A program made the position numbers and the translations under genes. 8,904 nucleotides of DNA, taken from Oscillospiraceae bacterium. GTDB taxonomy: Bacteria; Bacillota; Clostridia; Oscillospirales; CAG-272. Below, in pieces: positions 1 to 8,200 of the stretch (the first letter of the stretch is position 1; every line of letters starts with the position of its first letter). A model generated the notes under the pieces. The model made no database searches. It saw only the letters and a program-made list of their open reading frames with translations, and was not told where the DNA came from. The DNA lies in contig WQSD01000040.1 in the NCBI GenBank assembly GCA_009788105.1, forward strand, positions 1-8,904, written 5' to 3'.

Positions 1-498
1 ACCATGGACGGTGGTACTATCATAGTCCACGGGAATGCAGGAGATGCACTGGGGTATGCCATGCGGGGAGGGCAGATATTCGTGAAAGGTAACGCAGGTT
101 ACCGTGCAGGGGTACACGTAAAAGAGTACAAAGACAAACGCCCCATTATAGTAATCGGCGGTCATGCGGGCAGTTTTCTTGGAGAGTACCAAGCGGGCGG
201 GCTGATTATCGTCCTTGGACTTGGTAGCGAAGATGGTGTGCCTGTGGGCAACTTTACCGGCATGGGAATGCACGGCGGGAAAATCATTGTTCGCACAAAT
301 GCCGTCGACTTACCCAGTACAGGAAATGATATAAATCTTGCAAGTGCAACCGGGGACGACTTGCTTGAAATTGCCCCATATATAAAGCAATTTTCCGAGT
401 ATTTTAACATTTGCTCTGAAAAAATTTTGGATGACAAGTTTATAGTCCTCACCCCCGGTGCGAAAAATCCATACGAGCAACTGTATACCTATAATTAG
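1..498 (+). CDS. Glutamate synthase GXGXG-domain subunit (C-terminal part)
   Basis: This is the C-terminal 165 codons of a protein made of the glutamate synthase alpha-subunit domain 3, the GXGXG beta-helix. The repeating Gly-rich strands are plain: GGTIIVHGNAGDALGYAMRG, GGQIFVKGNAGYRAGVH, IIVIGGHAGSFLGEYQAGG and GGKIIVRTNA. The frame is already open at base 1 and the first Met (base 4) lies inside the domain, so the true start is upstream. In GltB this domain links the amidotransferase and synthase parts structurally; in archaea and many Clostridia it is a separate subunit, as it appears to be here, because the frame stops shortly after the domain (TAG 496-498). The other glutamate synthase subunits are presumably upstream, outside the window. 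The stop codon overlaps the ribosome binding site of glnA, so the two genes are probably co-translated. Domain identity is firm; which glutamate synthase complex it serves is inferred. Confidence 0.88.
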   Translation, partial: TMDGGTIIVHGNAGDALGYAMRGGQIFVKGNAGYRAGVHVKEYKDKRPIIVIGGHAGSFLGEYQAGGLIIVLGLGSEDGVPVGNFTGMGMHGGKIIVRTNAVDLPSTGNDINLASATGDDLLEIAPYIKQFSEYFNICSEKILDDKFIVLTPGAKNPYEQLYTYN

Positions 499-501
499 GA
501 G
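497..501 (+). promoter_or_regulatory. glnA ribosome binding site overlapping the upstream stop codon
   Basis: AGGAG sits 7 bases before ATG 509 and shares its first two bases with the TAG stop of the GXGXG gene. It decides the glnA start: the same frame is open further upstream to an ATG at 458, but that one lies inside the preceding gene and would add 17 residues unlike any glutamine synthetase N-terminus. Confidence 0.8.
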
Positions 502-508
502 AAAAAGT

Positions 509-1828
509 ATGAATACAACTATCAACGAAGTTTTAACTTTTGTAAAAGAAAACGACGTAAAGTTTATACGACTAAGTTTTTGCGATATTTTTGGTCAGCA
601 GAAGAATATGTCGATTATGGCAAGTGAACTGGAGTCGGCTTTTAAGCGGGGAGTTTCGTTTGATGCTAATTCTATAAAAGGGTTTAGCGACGTGACAAAC
701 TCCGACTTGTTTTTGTTCCCAGACCCTGCAACCTTGTCTGTTTTGCCGTGGCGACCGGGGCCGGGGCGGGTTCTGCGAATGTATTGCGACGTTCGTAACC
801 CTGACGGGGGGCAGTTTCCAAACGATAGTCGTGCCATTCTAAAAGCAGTGCTTGCCCGTGGAGAGAAAATGGGGTATACCTGCAACGTTGGCGCAGAATG
901 CGAATTTTATTTGTTCAAACAAGACGACAAGGGCAAGCCTACCCAAGAGCCGTTAGATAACGGAGGCTATTTAGACATTGCCCCCCTTGACAAAGGGGAG
1001 GATATTCGCCGTGACATTTGCCTTGCACTCGAGGAAATGAACATTCAGCCCGAAACATCCCATCACGAGCAAGGACCGGGGCAAAACGAGATCGACTTTA
1101 AGTACAACGATGCCCTTGAAAGTGCGGACAACCTGCAAACATTTAAGTGGGCGGTCAGGGCAATTGCCGCACGAAATGGACTGTTCGCCTCCTTTATGCC
1201 AAAGCCAATTGCCAATGCGGCGGGCAGCGGGTTGCACATTAACATTTCTATTGCACAAAACGGAAAAAATCTGTTTAAGTCTACTCGCGACGGGCATTCT
1301 GCCGAAGCGGAAAACTTTATCGCAGGTGTTTTAGCAAAAGCCGCAGATATGACAGTTTTTCTTAACCCGATTATTAACTCATATGACCGTTTCGGAAAAT
1401 TTGAAGCACCAAAATATGTGTCTTGGTCGCACAATAACCGCTCCCAGTTGGTGCGCATTCCTGCGGCAACCGGGGAGCGTGTGCGAATGGAGCTTCGTAG
1501 TCCTGACCCGGCAGTCAACCCCTACCTGGCTTTTGCCCTTATCATCTCCGCAGGGCTTGACGGCATCGAGAAAAAGCTGCCACTGCCCCCTACTGCGGAC
1601 ATTGATTTGTTTGATGACAACAAGGCAGAAACCCAGCCCCTTAAAACAATTCCATCTGATTTGGAGCAGGCTGTTTTGCTGGCACAGAACAGCACCTTTG
1701 TGGCAGATGTTGTGGGTGCGGGGTTTTTAGAGAAATATTTGTCTGCCAAGCAAAAGGAACTTCGTGACTTTGCCGCCGCCCCTGACGCCGAAACATTTTA
1801 CAAGGAACGATACTTCCCGACGATTTAA
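509..1828 (+). CDS. glnA: Type I glutamine synthetase
   Basis: Makes glutamine from glutamate, ammonia and ATP as a cytosolic dodecamer. At 439 residues it fits the short GSI-alpha class. The N-terminal beta-grasp domain covers about residues 14-95, and the catalytic domain follows. Visible active-site elements are E130 and E132 (GAECEFYLF), E187 and E194 (HHEQGPGQNEID), H243 (AAGSGLHINIS), the flap Glu E299 (FEAPKYVSW), the NNRSQLVRIPA strand (309-319) and E328-R330 (MELRSPDPAVNPYLAF). The Tyr-containing adenylylation motif of GSI-beta enzymes is absent; the matching stretch reads IDLFDD, so control by adenylylation is unlikely. Where Bacillus GlnA has SSIEGFVR, with the feedback-linked Arg62, this protein has NSIKGFSD, so feedback behaviour may differ (inference). 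It follows the GXGXG gene by 10 bases and precedes the ANTAR gene across a repeat element. Confidence 0.95.
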   Translation: MNTTINEVLTFVKENDVKFIRLSFCDIFGQQKNMSIMASELESAFKRGVSFDANSIKGFSDVTNSDLFLFPDPATLSVLPWRPGPGRVLRMYCDVRNPDGGQFPNDSRAILKAVLARGEKMGYTCNVGAECEFYLFKQDDKGKPTQEPLDNGGYLDIAPLDKGEDIRRDICLALEEMNIQPETSHHEQGPGQNEIDFKYNDALESADNLQTFKWAVRAIAARNGLFASFMPKPIANAAGSGLHINISIAQNGKNLFKSTRDGHSAEAENFIAGVLAKAADMTVFLNPIINSYDRFGKFEAPKYVSWSHNNRSQLVRIPAATGERVRMELRSPDPAVNPYLAFALIISAGLDGIEKKLPLPPTADIDLFDDNKAETQPLKTIPSDLEQAVLLAQNSTFVADVVGAGFLEKYLSAKQKELRDFAAAPDAETFYKERYFPTI

Positions 1829-1835
1829 TCATTAA

Positions 1836-1996
1836 ATGTGACTATCGTGTTAGCTCATGGAACAGTCCAAACAATGTCATTGCGGGCTTGACCCGCAATC
1901 TCATCAAATATTGAAGTACCATGGGATTGCGGGTCAAGCCCGCAATGACAAAACATGGTTGAAACTTTGTATTATGTTCTAACCTGATAGTCATAT
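1836..1996. repeat. MITE-like inverted-repeat element between glnA and the ANTAR gene
   Basis: Almost the whole glnA-ANTAR gap (1829-2022) is one imperfect palindrome. The core arms 1875-1904 and 1921-1950 match as inverted repeats at 29 of 30 positions around a 16-base loop. Each arm is itself a small palindrome (ATTGCGGG, five-base spacer, CCCGCAAT), so a cruciform of two hairpins is an alternative fold. The outer arms 1836-1853 and 1979-1996 match at 15 of 18 positions. A 5-bp direct repeat ATCAT flanks it (1828-1832 and 1995-1999), which could be a target duplication but overlaps the arm end and is weak evidence. There is no coding potential and no U-run after the core hairpin, so it does not look like a classical intrinsic terminator. 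The size and architecture suggest a non-autonomous mobile repeat or REP-type element. Any effect on transcription is unknown. Confidence 0.75.
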
Positions 1997-2022
1997 CATC
2001 AAAAAAGAGGAGCTATTTCCCC

Positions 2023-2592
2023 ATGCAAACGGCACTGGTTTTGTCTGCCAAAGAAAACGGAATAACCTTCTTTTCTGACCTGCTAAAGTCATCCGAAGTG
2101 ACCCAGGTTAAGTCCTATCAGTCGGCACACGAGGCACGGCGGGAACTTCTTGAACGGGATTTTGATGTTGTTGTCATCAATGCGCCGTTAGCTGACGAAA
2201 CAGGGGAGCTGTTGGCACGGCAAATTGCAGAATCAGGTCAATCCCAAGTGATTTTAGTTGTGGCAAACGAGTTTCATGATGCAGTAAGTGCCGCCTGTGA
2301 GGACTATGGTGTGCTTACCCTGTCAAAGCCACTAAACAAGTCGGTTTTTTGGACAGCATTAAAGCTGGCAAAATCTACACAAAATCGCATAAAAAAAATG
2401 CACGTGGAAAACACAAAGCTAAAGCAAAAAATCGAGGATATTCGTGTAATCGACCGTGCAAAATATATTTTGATTTCTTTTCACAACATGACAGAGCAAG
2501 AAGCGCATAAATACATTGAAAAACAAGCAATGGATATGCGTGAAACGAAGCGAAGTATTGCCGAAGGGATTTTGAAAACCTATGAAAACTGA
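2023..2592 (+). CDS. ANTAR-domain regulator with degenerate receiver domain
   Basis: A 189-residue protein with three parts. Residues 1-115 have a response-regulator receiver fold, with the DFDVVVINAPL strand, the VILVVAN strand and the LSKPL motif bearing the conserved Lys102. Residues 118-140 are Lys/Glu-rich and probably a coiled coil. Residues 136-187 form an ANTAR RNA-binding domain (RAKYILI, then MTEQEAHKYIEKQAMDMR, then IAEGIL), as in AmiR, NasR and EutV. ANTAR proteins usually bind paired hexaloop hairpins in nascent mRNA and prevent termination. The usual phospho-acceptor Asp is Asn53 here, and the N-terminal acidic pair is replaced (LSAKEN), so phosphorylation is unlikely; it may be controlled by a partner or ligand. 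The start has AGAGGAG at 2006-2012, 10 bases upstream. Its place between glnA and purF suggests control of nitrogen or glutamine genes (inference). No cognate hexaloop pair was identified here. Confidence 0.88.
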   Translation: MQTALVLSAKENGITFFSDLLKSSEVTQVKSYQSAHEARRELLERDFDVVVINAPLADETGELLARQIAESGQSQVILVVANEFHDAVSAACEDYGVLTLSKPLNKSVFWTALKLAKSTQNRIKKMHVENTKLKQKIEDIRVIDRAKYILISFHNMTEQEAHKYIEKQAMDMRETKRSIAEGILKTYEN

Positions 2593-3976
2593 CAAGTTAA
2601 ACGAAGAATGTGCGGTGTTTGGTGTCAGCCTGCGAACAGATGAAGCTGTGGGCGTGACCTACAACGGGCTTGTTGCCCTGCAACACCGAGGGCAAGAGGG
2701 TGCGGGCATTGCTGTGGTGAAAAATCAGCGCATTTTTTGCCACAAAGCCCCCGGGCTTGTGACCGAGGTGTTCTCGGGCGAGCTGACCCACACCTTGCCA
2801 CAAGGCAGAGTTGCAGTCGGACACGCCAGATATTCAACCACCGGCGACCATCGCCCTGAAAACATGGGGCCTTTCGTCACCGATTACTTCACCGGGCGAG
2901 TTGCCACGGCACACAACGGCAACATCACTAACGCCCCCGAACTGCGAAAACGGCTGTATGAAAGCGGGGTGCGGTTCGAGGGGGACAGTGATAGCGAAGT
3001 TATCAGCTCCCTTATTGTCCACCACACAATTAACAACAGCAATACAGTCAAGGGAGCAATTGCCGCCGCAGGGGAGTTGCGTGGTGCATTTTCCTTGGTC
3101 ATTGCTACAGGGAAAAATCGCCTGATTGCGGTGCGTGACCCAAGTGGGTTTCGCCCCTTGTGTATAGGGGAAAGCGAGATAGGCATCGCGGTTGCCTCTG
3201 AAAGTTGTGCCCTTGAGTCTTGCGGATTTAAGTTCGTGCGGGATGTACAGCCGGGGGAAGTTATCATTGTGGAAGATGGGGTTGTAAATTCCAAAGGTGT
3301 GCTACTGACCGAAAAAGAGGCAGGCTGTGGGCTGTGTATTTTTGAATATGTTTATTTTGCCCGTGCCGACTCGATTATTGATGGACTAAGTGTGTATGAC
3401 GCCAGACGAAAAGCGGGGGCGATTCTTGCAAGGGAACACCCGATAGATGCCGACTTGGTGTGTGGCGTGCCTGACAGCGGACTTGAGGCGGCGTATGGAT
3501 ACAGTAGAGAAAGCGGAATACCCCTTGCCTCTGCTTTTGTGAAAAATCGCTACATAGGACGAAGTTTTATCTACCCAACCCAATCACAACGTGATGCGGC
3601 AGTAAAGCTGAAGCTTAATCCGCTGGCGGCAAGCGTTGTGGGCAAGCGAATTGTGCTTATTGACGATTCTATTGTGCGGGGGACAACATCAGGGAAAATC
3701 ATTCGTAACCTGAAAAACGCAGGTGCCGCCCAGGTGCATATGCGAATCTCATCCCCTCCAATTCGCCACGTGTGCCACTATGGGACGGATATTGACAGCG
3801 AAGAAAATCTGATTATAAATAAAATGAATATAGAAGAAATATGCCGCCATATCGGAGCGGACAGCCTTGGGTACATCAGCCTTGAGGGGCTGCGACAGGC
3901 TTGTGACGGGTGTAGTTTATCCTTTTGTACAAATTGTTTTTCAAAAAATCAAAATATTGAAGGGAGCAATATATGA
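2582..3976 (+). CDS. purF: Amidophosphoribosyltransferase (PurF)
   Basis: Catalyses the first committed step of purine synthesis: PRPP plus glutamine gives phosphoribosylamine. At 464 residues it has the family's usual length. Residues 1-9 (MKTDKLNEE) look like the cleaved propeptide that exposes the nucleophile Cys10 (CAVFGV). The class II amidotransferase domain follows with LQHRGQEGAG, ARYSTTG, HNGNI and GDSDSE. The phosphoribosyltransferase domain carries PDSG (297-300) and the PRPP loop VLIDDSIVRGTTS (358-370). Cysteines placed like the 4Fe-4S ligands of the Bacillus enzyme are present: C252, C398, and C449/C452 in FCTNCF. The segment usually reading ARPDS is ARADS here. The start overlaps the ANTAR gene by 11 bp, with AAGGGA at 2564-2569 as a rather distant ribosome binding site, suggesting coupling. 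Its stop overlaps the carA start. Confidence 0.96.
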   Translation: MKTDKLNEECAVFGVSLRTDEAVGVTYNGLVALQHRGQEGAGIAVVKNQRIFCHKAPGLVTEVFSGELTHTLPQGRVAVGHARYSTTGDHRPENMGPFVTDYFTGRVATAHNGNITNAPELRKRLYESGVRFEGDSDSEVISSLIVHHTINNSNTVKGAIAAAGELRGAFSLVIATGKNRLIAVRDPSGFRPLCIGESEIGIAVASESCALESCGFKFVRDVQPGEVIIVEDGVVNSKGVLLTEKEAGCGLCIFEYVYFARADSIIDGLSVYDARRKAGAILAREHPIDADLVCGVPDSGLEAAYGYSRESGIPLASAFVKNRYIGRSFIYPTQSQRDAAVKLKLNPLAASVVGKRIVLIDDSIVRGTTSGKIIRNLKNAGAAQVHMRISSPPIRHVCHYGTDIDSEENLIINKMNIEEICRHIGADSLGYISLEGLRQACDGCSLSFCTNCFSKNQNIEGSNI

Positions 3977-5016
3977 AAGCAAAAACCTATTTAGTGCTTG
4001 AAAACGGAATAATCTTTGAGGGGGAGGCACTTGGTAGTCACCAGTCTGTTACCGGTGAAATTGTGTTCACCACCGGGATGACAGGGTATCTTGAAACCCT
4101 TACCGACCCAAGCTACTTTGGGCAAATTATTCTGCAAACTTTCCCCCTTATCGGGAACTATGGGGTCATTCCAAGCGACTTTGAAAGCGTTAAAATAGCC
4201 GCAAAAGGCTATATCGTTAAGCACCCCTCGAAAACACCCTCCAACTTTCGCAGCCAGGGCGACCTCGACTCTTTCCTTGCCAGCCGAAACATTGTGGGTA
4301 TCAGCGGCATTGACACGCGAGAGCTTACAAAGATAATTCGCGAAAGTGGTGTGATGAACGGCAAAATCACTCCCACCCTTCCCACCCAAGAGGACAGGGA
4401 AGAGGCAGGAAGATACGAGGTGCTGAACGCTGTGCCAAGTGTGTCCCCGAAAACTGTGGAGAAAATCGGCGGGTCGGGGCGGCGTGTGGCTTTGCTGAAC
4501 TATGGTGCAAAGGCGGGGATTGCCAATGCGCTTATCGCAAAAGGCTGTGAGGTGACGTCCTTCCCCCATGACACAACGGCAGACGAAATCCTGAAGTTTG
4601 CCCCTGAGGGGATAATGCTTTCAAACGGCCCGGGCGACCCTGCCGAGCCGATTAACGCTCCTCTTGTGGACACTCTTGCGAAACTTGACCAAAGTGGCAT
4701 TCCAATCTTCGGAATTTGCCTTGGACACCAGCTTCTTGCCATGGCAAAAGGCTATAAGACCGAAAAGCTGAAGTTTGGACACCGGGGGGCGAACCAGCCC
4801 ATCAAAGATGTGAAAACGGGGCGGGTGTACATAACCAGCCAAAATCACGGATACACAGTAATATCAGATGACAGCTGGTTAGTAAGCGTTAATGACGGAA
4901 CGTGCGAGGGGCTGGACTACGGCAAGTCCTTCTCGGTGCAATTCCACCCGGAGGCGTGCGGCGGCCCGCTTGACACAGGATTTTTGTTTGATATGTTTGT
5001 TGAAAGAATGAGTTGA
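3973..5016 (+). CDS. carA: Carbamoyl-phosphate synthase small (glutaminase) subunit
   Basis: Hydrolyses glutamine and channels ammonia to CarB for carbamoyl phosphate, used for pyrimidines and arginine. The N-terminal CarA domain (about 1-145) shows FTTGMTGYLETLTDPSY and TFPLIGNYGV. The class I amidotransferase domain (about 170-345) contains LSNGPGDP, the nucleophile Cys249 in FGICLGHQLLA, TSQNHGYTV, and the catalytic pair His325/Glu327 in VQFHPEACGGP. At 347 residues it is slightly shorter than well-studied homologues, the shortening lying mostly at the C-terminus. It starts at the ATGA overlap with the purF stop, with AGGGAG at 3961-3966. The stop codon TGA (5014-5016) is made partly from the first bases of the repeat that follows, so repeat insertion may have reset the C-terminus (inference). 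No catalytic residue is lost. Confidence 0.96.
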   Translation: MKAKTYLVLENGIIFEGEALGSHQSVTGEIVFTTGMTGYLETLTDPSYFGQIILQTFPLIGNYGVIPSDFESVKIAAKGYIVKHPSKTPSNFRSQGDLDSFLASRNIVGISGIDTRELTKIIRESGVMNGKITPTLPTQEDREEAGRYEVLNAVPSVSPKTVEKIGGSGRRVALLNYGAKAGIANALIAKGCEVTSFPHDTTADEILKFAPEGIMLSNGPGDPAEPINAPLVDTLAKLDQSGIPIFGICLGHQLLAMAKGYKTEKLKFGHRGANQPIKDVKTGRVYITSQNHGYTVISDDSWLVSVNDGTCEGLDYGKSFSVQFHPEACGGPLDTGFLFDMFVERMS

Positions 5017-5050
5017 CCTTGGGGCAAGACCTTGGGGCGTTGTCCCGGTT
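5015..5050. repeat. Two truncated copies of the repeat-element left end
   Basis: GACCTTGGGGC occurs at 5015-5025, 5028-5038 and 5051-5061. The third copy begins the complete element listed next. The first copy is cut after 13 bases. The second continues as GTTGTCCCGG, a decayed form of the hairpin GTTGCCCC seen in the third. The first copy starts inside the carA stop codon. This stacking suggests repeated end-targeted insertion or slippage at one site. Confidence 0.7.
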
Positions 5051-5213
5051 GACCTTGGGGCGTTGCCCCAAACCCCACCAGAAAACTTTTTGCAAAAAGT
5101 TTTCTGGACTTTCAAAAACCTTTGTATAAAAGTATTTCATGCTTTTGAGAAGAAAGTTTTTGCTCCACCTTTTTACAAAAAGGTGGTCGGGTTTGGGCTG
5201 AAAGCCCAAGGTC
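5051..5213. repeat. Composite palindromic repeat element between carA and carB
   Basis: A non-coding element of about 163 bp bounded by inverted ends GACCTTGGG and CCCAAGGTC. Its outer arms (5051-5079 and about 5182-5213) are imperfect inverted copies of each other. It contains nested hairpins: TTGGGGC-GTT-GCCCCAA (5055-5071), a perfect 30-base palindrome running CCAGAAAAC to GTTTTCTGG (5078-5107), an inverted repeat CCACCTTTTT-AC-AAAAAGGTGG (5165-5186) and TTGGGCT-GAA-AGCCCAA (5193-5209). The middle is AT-rich. The pattern resembles dispersed intergenic palindromes common in Clostridia (recollection, not a search). No U-run follows a stem as in a normal intrinsic terminator, though the folded RNA could slow polymerase. 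It separates carA from carB, which are often directly adjacent. Confidence 0.75.
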
Positions 5214-5240
5214 TTGACCTTTATCGACAAGCTCTATGAT
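5214..5240 (+). promoter_or_regulatory. Possible carB promoter at the repeat edge
   Basis: TTGACC (5214-5219) and TATGAT (5235-5240) each match the sigma-A -35 and -10 consensus at five of six bases, but the spacer is only 15 bases where about 17 is preferred. The -35 box abuts the right end of the repeat element. The position, about 45 bases before carB, makes sense if the element disturbs read-through from carA. The evidence is motif-level only. Confidence 0.3.
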
Positions 5241-5272
5241 TGACCTAAAACCTTATTAAAATGCTCTCCCGG

Positions 5273-5278
5273 AAAGGA
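5273..5278 (+). promoter_or_regulatory. carB ribosome binding site
   Basis: AAAGGA, 9 bases before ATG 5288, supports this start. The protein then begins MPLDKSIKKVLVIGSGPIVI, as expected for a CarB N-terminus. Confidence 0.7.
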
Positions 5279-5287
5279 TGAACAACC

Positions 5288-8200
5288 ATGCCATTAGATA
5301 AAAGTATAAAAAAAGTGTTAGTAATCGGCTCAGGGCCAATTGTTATTGGGCAAGCGGCTGAATTTGACTATGCAGGTACACAGGCCTGCCGTGTGTTGCG
5401 TGACGACGGAATCGAAATCGTGTTGGTCAACTCTAACCCTGCCACAATCATGACAGACAGCAACATTGCTGACAAGATTTATATCGAGCCTCTTACCCTT
5501 GAAACGGTGAAACGTATCATCATTAAAGAACGCCCTGACGGCATTCTTTCAGGGCTTGGCGGGCAGACAGGGCTGACCCTTAGTATGCAGCTTGCAAAGT
5601 GCGGCTTTCTTGAGGAATACAACGTAAAACTTCTTGGCTCATCTCCCGAAACCATTGATAAGGCAGAGGACAGGCTGATTTTCAAGGAAACCATGGACAG
5701 CATTAGCCAGCCGTGTATCCCCTCAGAGGTTGCCACCGACTTGGACACCGCAATTGCCGCCGCCCGTCAGCTGGGCTACCCGGTGGTGGTGCGTCCTGCC
5801 TTTACCTTGGGCGGAAGCGGAGGGGGCATTGCCAAAGACGAAGAGCAGTTCAAGCAAATTGCCGCCAACGGCATTGCCCTGTCCCCAATTAACCAAATTC
5901 TTGTGGAAAAATCCATCGAGGGTTGGAAAGAGATTGAATTTGAAGTCATGCGTGACAAAGTGGGCAACGTGCTTACTGTTTGTTCCATGGAAAACTTTGA
6001 CCCTGTGGGCATACATACCGGGGACAGCATTGTTATCGCCCCAACTGTCACCCTTTCGGACAAAGAATATCAGATGCTCCGCTCCGCATCTCTGAATATC
6101 ATCACCGCCCTTGGGGTTGAGGGCGGATGTAATGTACAGCTTGCGTTGCACCCAACCAGCTTTGAATATGCGGTAATCGAGGTAAACCCTCGTGTGTCCC
6201 GCAGTTCGGCGTTGGCGAGCAAGGCAACAGGATACCCAATTGCCAAAGTTGCCACCAAAATCGCCATTGGCTATACCCTTGACGAAATTGTCAACACGGT
6301 GACAGGTACGACTTTTGCCGCCTTCGAGCCAACCCTGGACTATGTGGCGGTTAAGTTCCCCAAGTGGCCCTTTGATAAGTTTGTGTACGCCCATAAAAAA
6401 CTTGGCACACAAATGAAAGCCACCGGAGAAGTTATGGCAATTGCGGACACCTTCGAGGCGGCAATACTAAAGGCTGTCCGTGGTGCGGAAATCGGGCTGG
6501 ACGACCTGAATATGCCGAAACTTGCCGCCTTGTCAGACGAAGAACTTCTCGAGGCGTGTGGCGGCAAAACTGACGAGCGACTTTTCCTTGTGTACGAAGC
6601 AATTAAGCGGAATGTGACCATAGAAAAAATCCACGAAATCACCGCCATTGACCCTTGGTTCTTAAACGGACTGAAAAATATTGCTGATGGCGCTGTGCCG
6701 AATAAGCCGCTTATATACAAAATGGTGGACACTTGTGCCGGGGAATTTGAAGCCCAAACACCATATTTTTACTCCATTCAGCACGAGGGCAAAAACGAGG
6801 CGTTGCCATTTATCGAAAAAAGCACTAAACCTCGCATTGTGGTGCTGGGTAGCGGTCCGATTCGCATTGGTCAGGGGATTGAGTTTGACTATGCCTGTGT
6901 GCATTGCGTGTGGACGTTGCGTAAAATGGGCTATGAGGTCATTGTTATCAACAACAATCCCGAAACAGTGTCTACCGACTTTGACACCGCCGACAGACTA
7001 TACTTCGAGCCGCTGCACATTGACGATGTGATGAGCGTTATTGACCAAGAAAAGCCTGATGGTGTTATCGTTGCTTTCGGCGGCGGTACTGCAATAAAGC
7101 TGACGAAAAAGTTGCATCAGCGTGGAGTGAACATTATCGGCACGTCAGCGGACAGCATTGACCTGTGCGAAGACCGCAAGCGGTTTGATGACCTGCTTGA
7201 ATCTTTAAGTATCAAACGCCCTGCGGGACTTGGCGTGTTCACCGAAGCCGAGGCTCTTGCGGCGGCGGAAAAACTGGGCTATCCTGTGCTAATGCGCCCC
7301 TCTTATGTTCTTGGCGGGCAGAACATGATTATTGCGTTCTCGGCTGATGATATTAAAGAGTACATGGAAATTATTTTGCGTCAAAAGCAGGATAATCCTA
7401 TACTAATCGATAAATATCTAAGCGGTCGTGAAATCGAAGTGGATGCAATTTGCGACGGCAAAGATGTGCTTATCCCAGGAATCATGGAGCATATTGAACG
7501 CACCGGGGTTCACTCGGGGGATAGCATTTCGGTTTACCCTGCACTAAACATTGATGATGACTTGTCGAAAGAGCTGTATGAGCTGACCAAAAAGATTTGC
7601 GGTGCCCTTGATGTGCGTGGGCTGGTTAATATCCAGTATGTTCAGTACGAGGGAGAGATTTATGTTATCGAGGTCAACCCTCGTGCCTCCCGTACTGTGC
7701 CGTATATCAGCAAGGTTACAGGTGTGCCAATGTGCGAGCTTGCCACACGGGTAAGCGTTGGCGAAACTCTTGCGGACAACGGCTATGGCTCGGAAATTGC
7801 GAAAATTCCGCCGTATATTACAGTCAAAGTGCCTGTGTTCTCCTTCGAGAAGCTGGCAGGAGTTGACACCCACCTTGGACCGGAAATGAAGTCAACCGGG
7901 GAAGTTTTAGGCATAGGCAAAAACCTTGAAGAGGCTTTGTACAAAGGGCTTGCAGGTGCGAAATACAAGCTGAAAAAATCCGGCGGCGTGCTGATTACTG
8001 TTCGTGACAGCGACAAAAGCGAAATTGTTGCTGTGGCAGAAAAATTCGCTAAGTGCGGGTTCGAGCTGTATGCCACCCGAGGCACGGCTAATTATTTGAC
8101 AGACAAAGGGCTGGCGGTAACAACTGTGAAAAAAATTCACCAAGACGCCCAGCACAACACCCAAACCCTTATTGAAAGCGGCAAGGTGAATTACATTGTT

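Noticed and set aside
1063..1518. 151-codon minus-strand open frame inside glnA
   Set aside because: It is antisense to conserved glutamine synthetase motifs and has a low-complexity, unrecognisable translation.
1875..1950. Strong hairpin after glnA as a rho-independent terminator
   Set aside because: Neither strand has a T-run directly after the stem, and the arms are self-palindromic as in dispersed repeats. A weak effect on transcription remains possible.
1829..2022. ANTAR-type paired hexaloop leader upstream of the regulator or purF
   Set aside because: I looked by eye for two stems with six-base loops of the A-x-x-G-x-x type and found none. The gap is explained by the inverted-repeat element.
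3991..4569. 192-codon minus-strand open frame inside carA
   Set aside because: It overlaps conserved CarA coding sequence and its translation shows no family features.
5015..5061. Repeated GACCTTGGGGC units as a CRISPR or other regular array
   Set aside because: Spacing is irregular (2 and 12 bases between copies), units are short and truncated, and they match the end of the adjacent palindromic element.
5017..5287. PyrR-binding attenuator ahead of carB
   Set aside because: I could not identify a PyrR anti-antiterminator loop or an attenuator terminator with a U-run. The hairpins fit a repeat element better.
5723..6412. Long open frame of 229 codons on the minus strand inside carB
   Set aside because: It lies wholly within the well-supported carB frame, has no recognisable domain and no convincing start context. 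It is a shadow of codon usage.
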